DNA of 64,000 nt, taken from positions 1 to 64,000 of the forward strand of contig LNDT01000020.1 of assembly GCA_001464715.1 (NCBI GenBank), read 5' to 3'. This document shows, one piece after another, positions 43,329-50,817 of this stretch; the first letter of the stretch is position 1; each line of letters starts with the position of its first letter. Under the pieces are notes generated by a model. That model made no database searches. It was given only the letters and a program-made list of their open reading frames with translations, and had not been told where the DNA came from. This stretch comes from Bdellovibrionales bacterium Ga0074137. GTDB taxonomy: Bacteria > Bdellovibrionota > Bdellovibrionia > Bdellovibrionales > JAMPXM01. The position numbers and the translations under genes are program-made.

Positions 43329-44268
43329 CTACTCGCATGCAAATGTGGAGCGTTTAATATCGCTCCATTCCGCAGCGCTGTATGTTTGAGGTACAATTAG
43401 GTCTTTTGGAATTTTCAGTCCGCGCTTGAGAAGAGACGAAATCTGATCAAGGAGTCCGCGAAACTTGAACGCGCGTAGGTATAATTCTCGCTCATCCGGC
43501 GCGAGGTTTGGATAGCCAACGTCCGAGGAAATCATCGAAAGATCGGCAGAAGCCTGCGAGTGATGAGTCCCAGTTGTACTCGATGAACTGAATCCCATTT
43601 TCGCTAAAGTAGCGCATGACCAGCCGACGAAAGTGCTCGAACCCAGGAGCTGTCATATTTTTTAAAGTGTCTCGATAAAACCCAAGTTTTGTCGGACCCG
43701 CAGCCTTTGAAAATACAGCGGCCAACTGATGGCGCGCTAAAAACCCTTCGTTCACCAATGCATCCAGCGTCGCTTGCGATACGGGAATCGCTCGAACGAC
43801 ATTCACGTAGGGAGTGCCGGCAGGAACCCGAAGTTCCATCACTGATGTTCCAAAAAGTTTTTGTGAATAGGCAATGTGCGGATCGATCGCGAGGTAAAGT
43901 CCGGGGCCTGCATTGATGTACTGATCGGCCCGGTAATTAACATCCCAAAAACGAGCCGTGACTGTTTTTAGGTAGTTGTTCACGTGGGCGCGACGGCCTT
44001 CGGGCGTCGCCAATGTGTCACACCAAGACGGCGACGCACCGGCTGAACTAAACGAACATTGAACAGGAAAGTAGTGGTAGATCCGGATTTCTTTCGGAAG
44101 TGGTTTCGTTCCGGCCGCAAGGTCGCGCGCCAAAAGACTTTCCGCCGATAGAGTCGGTTGGGCCGATTGCGATTGCGCACTCAGTGAATAACTAACGGTC
44201 CCAAAACCGATGGCCCCAAAGCCAATCACCGAAAGCGCAAGCTTCCAAAAAGAACGATGCACAAACAC
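43329..44268 (-). pseudogene. Secreted protein of unknown function, apparently frameshifted near its 3' end
   Basis: From the ATG at 44268 (AGGGGTG upstream) a secreted protein is encoded (signal region VSYSLSAQSQS; then IRIYHYFPVQCSF, AIDPHIAYSQKLFG). Its own frame ends at 43492 in an atypical Arg/Trp/Lys tail. The +1 frame over 43329-43590 continues with well-formed protein (SSDVGYPNLAPDERELYLR, LIVPQTYSAAEW) ending FACE, and stops 14 bp before the Fic start. A one-base shift near 43550-43590 would join both into about 312 residues. This could be a true mutation, a sequencing error or programmed frameshifting. The family is unrecognised. Confidence 0.6.
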
Positions 44269-44414
44269 CCCTGTTGTGAAGGTTCAGTAAACTTCACCCA
44301 GGGCTTAGCAACTAACGTGTCACTGGTTCTTCGCGGGAGCTACACCTCAGCTCGAAGACACCTTGAGCAAAGCGTCGACGATCGTGTATTCGCTTCAAGC
44401 GGCCTGCACTTTAA

Positions 44415-44855
44415 TCAGGGTCGAGGACCGAACAGCTTCATATCGATCGAAAAACGACCGGGACCGACCGCCATCAAAACTAACGAAATGACGAGGTAAA
44501 CAGCCGCGGGTTCGGCGGAGGCTCCACCTGTTAAATTGAAGAATGGGTCGCCCAAAATAACGGCATGAAGAAGCGTCGCTACAACCATTGTGAAAAACAA
44601 ACCGAGAGAAGCCAGCGGCGTCAGTAGACCCAAAATCCACGCGATACCACCACCGAACTCTGCGACAGCACCAAGCAATTGGAATATTCCGGGAACACCG
44701 GATGTCTCTGGCATCCAGCTCATGGGAGCTTGAATTTTTCCCCAGCCGTGAGCAATGAATGCGCTTCCGGCCATCAGGCGCAGAGCGAGCATCGCAATCG
44801 ACGGAAAGACCGGGAGCGTCAGCGGCTTAAATAAATTCATTACTTTTGTTTTCAT
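44415..44855 (-). CDS. DoxX-family membrane protein
   Basis: A 146-residue inner-membrane protein with four helices and the DoxX pattern LALRLMAGSAFIAHGWGKI, GAVAEFGGGIAWILGL and FFTMVVATLLHA. Family members are linked to redox or thiosulfate metabolism, but most have no assigned role. Two starts are possible (44855 and 44840); neither has a strong ribosome binding site. It lies downstream of the outer-membrane protein gene (44892-45602) on the same strand, 36 bp away, and may belong to that operon. Confidence 0.85.
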   Translation of the reverse strand: MKTKVMNLFKPLTLPVFPSIAMLALRLMAGSAFIAHGWGKIQAPMSWMPETSGVPGIFQLLGAVAEFGGGIAWILGLLTPLASLGLFFTMVVATLLHAVILGDPFFNLTGGASAEPAAVYLVISLVLMAVGPGRFSIDMKLFGPRP

Positions 44856-44891
44856 TCAAAAATGATTTCACGAAAACCGATTCCACGCAAA

Positions 44892-45602
44892 TCAGAACTC
44901 GAGGATTGGGCCCACCGATATCTCGGCTTCGGGATTGTAGTAATCGGGAAAATAGCCGACGCCCGCGGCCAGACGAAATTCCCTCGTCAACTCAAACTCA
45001 AAACGCATTTGGACTTCCGGCCGAAGACCGTCGGACCCGAAAACCCAAAGCGTTTCGAAAAATAGAAGAAATTCGCCATCTTCAAACTTCTCGCGATTGG
45101 CATAGAGCGGAAACCAAAGCTCAAGCGCATCACCGTTGCGTGCATTGACGTTCTTTCGAACCCCGAGGCCAATTGCGGGTCTTACGTGACGCCAATCAAA
45201 ACTGTAAGCCAGTCGATATGACGTCGAAGAAAAACGATTGGGCTCTTGCACACCTCGCCGGTGACTCACTGCTGTCAGAACATTGCCGACGAAGGCAGAG
45301 GCTTCGACACGCTGGAACGCTTTGCTCTCGGCAAGATCCAACACGTAGCTTGGAAAAAACCCAACCTGAATCCCTCGCTCGTCGCGCGGCCGATAGGTTT
45401 GGAGTTCGCCATTGTCTGTTTGTGACAATAAAATGCAGGTTGACGGCCCAACCACCGTGCAGCCCAACAGAAGTCCAAACATCGGAAGCGGGTTATCGTT
45501 TAACATCGGAACTGGATCGACGGCTGGCTCCTGCGCAGAAGCGCAAAAAGGAAAACAGATGAGCGTCGCGAGGATCAATGGCAGGCTAACACTGTTATTC
45601 AT
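44892..45602 (-). CDS. Predicted outer-membrane protein
   Basis: A 236-residue protein with signal peptide (CFPFCASAQE) and a beta-rich mature part (GIQVGFFPSYVLDL, SSTSYRLAYSFDW, EVQMRFEFEL) ending SVGPILEF, with terminal Phe as in outer-membrane barrels. The family is not recognised. GAGGAG precedes its ATG, and the start overlaps the stop of the upstream Rossmann-like gene in ATGA, so the two are translationally coupled. The DUF3833 lipoprotein gene is further upstream in the same operon. Confidence 0.72.
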   Translation of the reverse strand: MNNSVSLPLILATLICFPFCASAQEPAVDPVPMLNDNPLPMFGLLLGCTVVGPSTCILLSQTDNGELQTYRPRDERGIQVGFFPSYVLDLAESKAFQRVEASAFVGNVLTAVSHRRGVQEPNRFSSTSYRLAYSFDWRHVRPAIGLGVRKNVNARNGDALELWFPLYANREKFEDGEFLLFFETLWVFGSDGLRPEVQMRFEFELTREFRLAAGVGYFPDYYNPEAEISVGPILEF

Positions 45603-46477
45603 TTCGATCTCCTCACAACAAACGCTCCGAAACAATTCATAACCATAAGGTGAACAAGAGCTTGTGTGTAGCGGTAAATGGGCCAAGGAAGAGACGGCGC
45701 GTAGTTATGAAGTGCGGCGACAATATAGCGACGATTCGAGACCACTCGCCACTCGAACCGGCCGACGTTGTTTTTGTCGGCCATAAGCCCACCCCGAATA
45801 TCAAGCGAAACCAGATCGCCATCGGTCTGCGGTCGACCTGGGACGAAATGGAGAAGAGGGGTCGATACGAACGGAAGTCGGAAGAAAACTTCGTCACCTT
45901 GCTGATCCACTCTTATCACTGAACCCGAAGCGACCCTGAGCCATGAGAAATATTGATTCTTTGCTTCGACCGCATCCCACCCATGAGGTAAGCGCCACTT
46001 TTGGATCGATCGGACAGCTCTAGGAAGGCTGACTTCTTTAGCGACCAGCTCGTTCTCTCGCGCCGCCGAACGCGGTGCGGGATTCGTCCCGGGCGAATGG
46101 AACCCCGACAACGAAACGACCGGAAGTTTATACTGCTGAAAAATACTTTGCACGTCGCTTGTAACTGGACAGCAGATCATGAGTTTTCTGACACCGCGTG
46201 CGGCGAGAGTGCGTGCGACATTGTCTGCGACTAGCAAGTCATAGTCCGAGCACTTTCCTTGCTCAAGATAAGCGGTGGGTTTTTCAGCTTGATAAAAATA
46301 GAAGGCAATTTCGACATCTTCAGGCACAGCTGACTCGACCGAGCGAAGCGAAAAGAGATCGCACTCAGCCAGGCGTCCCGAGAGGCAGATGACCTGAGCG
46401 TCAGGAAAATTTTCCAGCACTTGTACCAGCAACGCCTGTTCGATCGCACGAGCGTTGCCGACCAAAACAATTTTCAT
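45599..46477 (-). CDS. Rossmann-like NAD(P)-binding domain protein
   Basis: A 292-residue protein. The N-terminal KIVLVGNARAIEQALLVQVL has the beta-alpha-beta opening of atypical SDR/NmrA folds, although the glycine motif is degenerate (GNARA for GxxGxxG). A VADNVARTLAARGVRKLMIC segment follows. The C-terminal part (from about 160) is beta-rich and ends with a hydrophobic helix (LVHLMVMNCFGAFVVRR). Similar proteins carry a DUF2867-type C-terminal domain. The role is unknown. It sits between the DUF3833 lipoprotein (2 bp gap) and the outer-membrane protein (4-bp ATGA overlap). Confidence 0.6.
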   Translation of the reverse strand: MKIVLVGNARAIEQALLVQVLENFPDAQVICLSGRLAECDLFSLRSVESAVPEDVEIAFYFYQAEKPTAYLEQGKCSDYDLLVADNVARTLAARGVRKLMICCPVTSDVQSIFQQYKLPVVSLSGFHSPGTNPAPRSAARENELVAKEVSLPRAVRSIQKWRLPHGWDAVEAKNQYFSWLRVASGSVIRVDQQGDEVFFRLPFVSTPLLHFVPGRPQTDGDLVSLDIRGGLMADKNNVGRFEWRVVSNRRYIVAALHNYAPSLPWPIYRYTQALVHLMVMNCFGAFVVRRSK

Positions 46478-46479
46478 AT

Positions 46480-47022
46480 TTATTTTGCGACAGGCTTTGT
46501 GAAGCTAAGAAAAACTTCGCCCACCTTAAAGCCGAACTTGGTCATGACGGTCCGATTGAGAAGAACTCGGTCATCAATCAAGTACATCCAGTCGTCGACA
46601 TCAATGTCATAGATCTTCTTGTCATCGCCTTTTCCCACGGGAACCTGGAGCACGTATTTGAACCGAAAAGCGTTTCCGGATGTTTCGCCGACAGCAACAC
46701 CAACGACATCGTCCGCACGACCCTCATAGGTCGTGTCGCCGGTTTTGGTGAGCTTCCAAACTCGTTTCTGCTTTTCGCCGTCAGACCAAACAAAATCCTC
46801 GTCCAACACGCCTTCGTTTCCAGTCCATGTTCCATTCAGCGTGACGGTGAACCGCCGTATAACTTTGCCGCTTCGATCCGATACCATGCCGTGGGCCTCT
46901 ACTTTTCCATTGAGGTAGTTCTCAAGAACAAGTTTCGGCTCCTCTTGCGCATAGTCTTTAGGGGAAATGGAAGAGCAACCGCTGATGAAGAGAGTGACCA
47001 GGATAAAAGACAAAAATCTCAT
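46480..47022 (-). CDS. DUF3833 lipoprotein
   Basis: A 180-residue lipoprotein (lipobox LFISGCSS) with the DUF3833 pattern: LENYLNGKVEAHGMVSDRSG, LNGTWTGNEGVLDEDFVWSDG and YLIDDRVLLNRTVMTKFGF. In other bacteria DUF3833 genes cluster with lipid-modifying and NAD(P)-binding proteins, but the function is unproven. It begins a tightly spaced operon with the Rossmann-like protein and the outer-membrane protein, probably reaching DoxX. Confidence 0.87.
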   Translation of the reverse strand: MRFLSFILVTLFISGCSSISPKDYAQEEPKLVLENYLNGKVEAHGMVSDRSGKVIRRFTVTLNGTWTGNEGVLDEDFVWSDGEKQKRVWKLTKTGDTTYEGRADDVVGVAVGETSGNAFRFKYVLQVPVGKGDDKKIYDIDVDDWMYLIDDRVLLNRTVMTKFGFKVGEVFLSFTKPVAK

Positions 47023-47048
47023 AGTTTACCTCTGCCAATACTTTGGCG

Positions 47049-48167
47049 TTATCGTAGGACCGGAAACTTCATTTCGTTCCATCGAAGCATTCCGCCAATC
47101 ATATTGGCCGTGAACTTATAGCCCATACTCAAGCTCGCCGCTGTCGCTTGGCCCGATCGACCACCGCTTCGGCAAACAAAGATAATTTCTTGTGAACGAT
47201 CTGCCGTCTCAAGAAACTTCAAAAGATCGGGGCCCAACGTCACCAATTCGGCACCTTCGATGTGTCCTAACTCACCGGTAAATTCGTCTGGGTTTCTCAC
47301 GTCGATGAGTCGAACTTTTCCGCCGGTTTGAAGAACTGTCTCAACCGAGACTTCCGGAATTCCGTCATTGATGGTCGGCATGAACGTACGTGCGTCCTTC
47401 ACTTTGCCACACGCCATGTTGGCAGGAACAGCTTCGTGAATTTTTTTGGGGTTTGAGAGCTTAAGTTCAGACATGATTTGGACAAACTCATCTTTGGACT
47501 TTCCTTGCCCCAAACGGGGATTAAATTTCTTCTCCAGACCTACTGTTGACATGGTTTGCCCACGGTAGTCATGGCCTGGAAAAACTTTTGTCTCATCAGG
47601 TAGCGAAAAAATCTTTTGATGAACACTTTCATAAAGTCGGACTGACGAACCCTGTTGAAAATCAGTCCGTCCGGTGCCTCGTATTAAAAGGGCATCACCA
47701 GTAAAGATCCTTTCTTCGAACAGAAAGCTCATGCAGGAGTTCGTATGGCCTGGTGTTGCGATCGCAACAATTTCCCGCTGACCAATTGAAAGTTTGGCTC
47801 CATCTTTTAAGGGAATGTCTACGCAGTCGACACCCGCCTCGGAACTTACCGCCGACTTCGCGCCCGTGCGGCGTCGGATCTCACCTGCAGCCGTGATGTG
47901 ATCCGCGTGAATGTGGGTATCAAGCACAAACTTAAGCTTAAGTCCGAGATCAGAAACAAGCTGAAGATCTCGCTCCATGGACTCCAAAACCGGATCAATG
48001 AGGGCCGCTTCTCTGCTGAGCGGATCGGCAATGAGGTAGGTGTAAGTGGAGGATTCGTGCTCGAAAAGCTGAAAAAAAATCGCCTCTGGCCTCATTTCTG
48101 GCCTCACTTCTGGCCTCACTTCTGGCCTCACTTCTGGCCTCACTTCTGGCCTCACTTCTGGCTTCAT
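47049..48167 (-). CDS. Persulfide dioxygenase (ETHE1-like) fused to rhodanese
   Basis: A 372-residue fusion. Residues 29-250 are a metallo-beta-lactamase-fold domain with His85, His87, Asp89 and His90 (HIHADH), the TPGHTNSCMSF His and GDALLIRGTGRTDFQ Asp, all as in ETHE1; these oxidise glutathione persulfide to sulfite with one iron. Residues about 280-372 are a rhodanese domain with the Cys in FVCRSGGRSG. The pair links persulfide transfer to oxidation, as in known PRF proteins. The first 28 residues are a (PEVR) tandem repeat coded by the array at 48085-48168. GGAGGAG precedes the ATG. Confidence 0.92.
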   Translation of the reverse strand: MKPEVRPEVRPEVRPEVRPEVRPEMRPEAIFFQLFEHESSTYTYLIADPLSREAALIDPVLESMERDLQLVSDLGLKLKFVLDTHIHADHITAAGEIRRRTGAKSAVSSEAGVDCVDIPLKDGAKLSIGQREIVAIATPGHTNSCMSFLFEERIFTGDALLIRGTGRTDFQQGSSVRLYESVHQKIFSLPDETKVFPGHDYRGQTMSTVGLEKKFNPRLGQGKSKDEFVQIMSELKLSNPKKIHEAVPANMACGKVKDARTFMPTINDGIPEVSVETVLQTGGKVRLIDVRNPDEFTGELGHIEGAELVTLGPDLLKFLETADRSQEIIFVCRSGGRSGQATAASLSMGYKFTANMIGGMLRWNEMKFPVLR

Positions 48168-48168
48168 T
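48085..48168 (-). repeat. Seven tandem 12-bp repeats at the start of the persulfide dioxygenase gene
   Basis: Seven contiguous 12-bp units; five inner copies are GTGAGGCCAGAA in minus-strand register with the first and last slightly diverged. They code for repeated PEVR. Each unit contains GAGG followed six bases later by the GTG of the next unit, a Shine-Dalgarno/start spacing, and the true ATG lies in the outermost unit. As 12 is a multiple of three, copy number can change without frameshifting. Confidence 0.9.
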
Positions 48169-48230
48169 CACTCCTCCCACCTCAAGTTAGGATTTCAAAA
48201 TAGACCAGTATGTCTTAGACTTCCAAACAA

Positions 48231-48587
48231 ATGGAACCCATCTGCCCCAAATGTGCCTCAACAAATGTATATGCCGACGGAAATCTTTGGATTTGCCCTG
48301 AGTGCGCCTTCGAATGGAGCCAGCATGCGGCCGCGGACTCAAAAGATGTGAAAATACCCCTCGACGACGGAACGATCCGCGATGCCAATGGGACCGTGTT
48401 GGCCAACGGCGATACAGTTGTTGTGATCAAAGATCTAAAAGTTAAAGGCTCGTCGTCGGTCGTAAAGTCCGGCACTAAAGTAAAGAACATTCGCCTGACC
48501 GATGCCGGCGATGGGCACGACATATCGTGTAAAATCGACGGCTTCGGTGCAATGAACCTGAAATCCGAGTTCGTGCGAAAGTCATAA
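48231..48587 (+). CDS. yjdM: Zinc-ribbon protein YjdM (PhnA family)
   Basis: A 118-residue protein: an N-terminal zinc ribbon ([15 protein letters not shown]) followed by the compact beta domain [11 protein letters not shown]-like [20 protein letters not shown] and [12 protein letters not shown]. It matches YjdM (formerly PhnA), whose role is unknown despite an older link to phosphonate use. Divergent from the persulfide dioxygenase gene, with 63 bp between starts. Confidence 0.9.
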   Translation: MEPICPKCASTNVYADGNLWICPECAFEWSQHAAADSKDVKIPLDDGTIRDANGTVLANGDTVVVIKDLKVKGSSSVVKSGTKVKNIRLTDAGDGHDISCKIDGFGAMNLKSEFVRKS

Positions 48588-48779
48588 CCATAACTGATAT
48601 GACCTCTTCATAAAATCGATACGGGTGGGGCGATTCGTTCCTTCCGTCGGACCGAACGGCAGCGTTTGACCTATTTGAAGCAGCTGCTACGTGAATCCTC
48701 TTCAAAGCCACTTTTCCCACCCGACGAAATTCGCAGGATTCGAATAGTTTGAATCCGTCTATGTTCCGAGGGGGGTTTC

Positions 48780-49781
48780 GTGGCGTGGCGATCTGGTTTT
48801 TATGTGTGTCTCGTTTCCTTTCTTTTGACGGTGGCCATTGGTTTCGGCGAACTCGCCCACGCCGAACGTCTTCACCTGCCGCTCGGACGAAACTTGGAAA
48901 CAGACCTGCTCGATCAGGCTCTTAAAACCCCTCCTGAAAAATTGATCGCGTTCATCGAGGCACAGGGCGTGCGCGTTCACCTCTACCCTTCGCGCCGGGC
49001 TCGCAATCCACAATTTAAAAACGGCACCTTGGTCGCAGCGCCACTTCGCGAGGAACGTGGTCTGATGCATGTATTTGAAGACAGCAGCGGCGGAGGATCT
49101 ACTATCTCGGACGCAGGCGTTTTCATTCCGGCAGAAGATGATGATCTTGGCCGCTACGGCCCGTTCATCGCCATTACCGAGTCTGCAACGAGCCACACAC
49201 TACTCCACGAATTTACTCACTACCTATTTTACCGAACAGAGTTAGCCGTCGATCGATCGGTCAAGTACACGTTGGCAAATCGCACGTACCGATCCAACAA
49301 GTACCTTGGCCTTCAGCTGGCCTACGGCCTTCAAAACTCGGTTCCATCTGATATTCGTACGAGAGACAATCTGGTCGAGATGCTGATTTCAAACATCGAC
49401 GTCGAAGCCGAACGGGTTCACTGGTTTGTTGCCGAGGAGGTTCTCGTGGAGTCGATTCTCGCTGGAAAAATCGCGGCCCAGAGCCCACATCACTTTTCGC
49501 AAGAACGGATCGAAAAGGGCCGCGCCTATGCCAAAAAGAATATCATGGGCGCACGCATCGAGCTCGCCCAGCGACTCAGTACTTGGGAAGAAGTAAAGCA
49601 CAGCTTTCTTCGCGCTGCGGGCGACGTGCGAAAGACATCAACCGCTGAAAGAGATGAAATCGTCTCTCGCGTTCCAGAGTACCAATCCCTGGTCTCGAGA
49701 TCGGCGATAGCCATTGAAAATGCATTGAATGAGCTTGAACCCTGGACGCGCGCGCCGTCGACTAATCGGACGAGTAAGTAA
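48780..49781 (+). CDS. Secreted HExxH metallopeptidase-like protein
   Basis: A 333-residue protein beginning with GTG, preceded by CGAGGGGGG. The signal peptide ends near GELAHAER. The HEFTH helix (HTLLHEFTHYLFYR, about residue 145) is the zinc-binding helix of zincin metallopeptidases; a downstream third ligand is not obvious, though EVLVESILAGK may supply a Glu. The remaining sequence is helical. A periplasmic or secreted protease is plausible but not certain. A hairpin (GGATTC/GAATCC, 48736-48756) lies upstream. The 3' end overlaps the convergent lpxR-like gene by 20 bp. Confidence 0.65.
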   Translation: MAWRSGFYVCLVSFLLTVAIGFGELAHAERLHLPLGRNLETDLLDQALKTPPEKLIAFIEAQGVRVHLYPSRRARNPQFKNGTLVAAPLREERGLMHVFEDSSGGGSTISDAGVFIPAEDDDLGRYGPFIAITESATSHTLLHEFTHYLFYRTELAVDRSVKYTLANRTYRSNKYLGLQLAYGLQNSVPSDIRTRDNLVEMLISNIDVEAERVHWFVAEEVLVESILAGKIAAQSPHHFSQERIEKGRAYAKKNIMGARIELAQRLSTWEEVKHSFLRAAGDVRKTSTAERDEIVSRVPEYQSLVSRSAIAIENALNELEPWTRAPSTNRTSK

Positions 49782-50817
49782 TTCCCACGGAAGCGAAGCT
49801 GTTGAAGCCGCTATTTTCTTCGAACTCTGGCGATCGAACTATGTAGCGCCAGACGACGTTGATCGGTGAAACCTGAAGGCCGAATCCTATTTCGGTTTCG
49901 GCCGTCACCGGATACTTCGTCACTCGGTGACTTGGACGAAACGTATTGCCGTCGAGAAAAATATTTCGGGCCACGCCGTTTCCGCGGGCTCCTGCAAACA
50001 TATAAAAACTGGGCTTTATCGGCTTCGAACTTGTCGGAGATGCTTCCACAAAGCTGTCGGTTTCACTGGCTGAAGGACGTGCGGGACCGAAGTCGTCAGG
50101 GATGTTCCAACCAATTCTTGCAATCAATCCGCTGTGAATCCCGATTAGAACGTTCCCGAAACCCGCGCCAACGACCGGAATTAAATCGAAGTAAGTCCCG
50201 GAAGAATTTCGAAGCTGAACAAATTGGATTCTTTGCTGATACGAAAGTTGAACCGCAGGTTCATCGCCCAACTGGTGGGACCATCCTTGTGCGGTCGTCG
50301 TTCCTACAAATCGATGGAATCCATTCTGAACTTGTTCCCCAAGGGCCGACGGCCCAATCATACCAAAGCTTGCGTCCAGGGTTTGAGCGCGGTGCTTGTT
50401 TTTTAGTTGAATCGAAAATGCGAGATTCAACCAGCCTGCGTAAGGACGATCGCGACTTAAAAGCTGGGGGGCATTTGTATTGTTCGGAGTATAAATTTGA
50501 TGGTTCAGCGAAACTCCAAAATTTACTTTCGAAATTTTCAGCTCTTCTTTTAAGAAGGACGAATCTGCGACCGGACGTGGGGCCCACTTAGGAATCTGAT
50601 CTCGCGCGTGGACATACGAAATTTTGAGCCCATTCGAAAAGGCTTGGTCGACACCCGGCCCACCAATACGACTCGAATCATTTTCGACGGAAACGCTTAT
50701 AGCTTGCCCATCGTTGAACAAGGGCTTTTTTGGCTTCGGTGGTTCTTCCGCACGGGAAACCGTTGGTCCACCCGCAAGCATTCCAAAAAAGATCACGACA
50801 GAAATTAAATTCGCCAT
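49762..50817 (-). CDS. Lipid A 3'-O-deacylase LpxR-family outer-membrane protein
   Basis: A 351-residue protein with a signal peptide (GPTVSRAEE) and the LpxR (DUF2219) pattern: ISVSVENDSSRIGG with the Asn-Asp pair of the active site, DQAFSNGLKISY, YTPNN, DRPYAGWL and the GWSHQLGDEP region expected to hold the catalytic His and Glu. LpxR is a 12-stranded barrel that removes the 3'-acyloxyacyl chain of lipid A. Its start lies inside the end of the SLC13 gene (13-bp overlap), so translation is probably coupled. The ORF is open far upstream in another gene's coding region. Confidence 0.85.
   Translation of the reverse strand: MANLISVVIFFGMLAGGPTVSRAEEPPKPKKPLFNDGQAISVSVENDSSRIGGPGVDQAFSNGLKISYVHARDQIPKWAPRPVADSSFLKEELKISKVNFGVSLNHQIYTPNNTNAPQLLSRDRPYAGWLNLAFSIQLKNKHRAQTLDASFGMIGPSALGEQVQNGFHRFVGTTTAQGWSHQLGDEPAVQLSYQQRIQFVQLRNSSGTYFDLIPVVGAGFGNVLIGIHSGLIARIGWNIPDDFGPARPSASETDSFVEASPTSSKPIKPSFYMFAGARGNGVARNIFLDGNTFRPSHRVTKYPVTAETEIGFGLQVSPINVVWRYIVRSPEFEENSGFNSFASVGITYSSD

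Noticed and set aside
48085-48168. Regular repeats resembling a CRISPR array
   Set aside because: Units are only 12 bp, contiguous, without spacers and in frame with a coding sequence; no cas genes are present.
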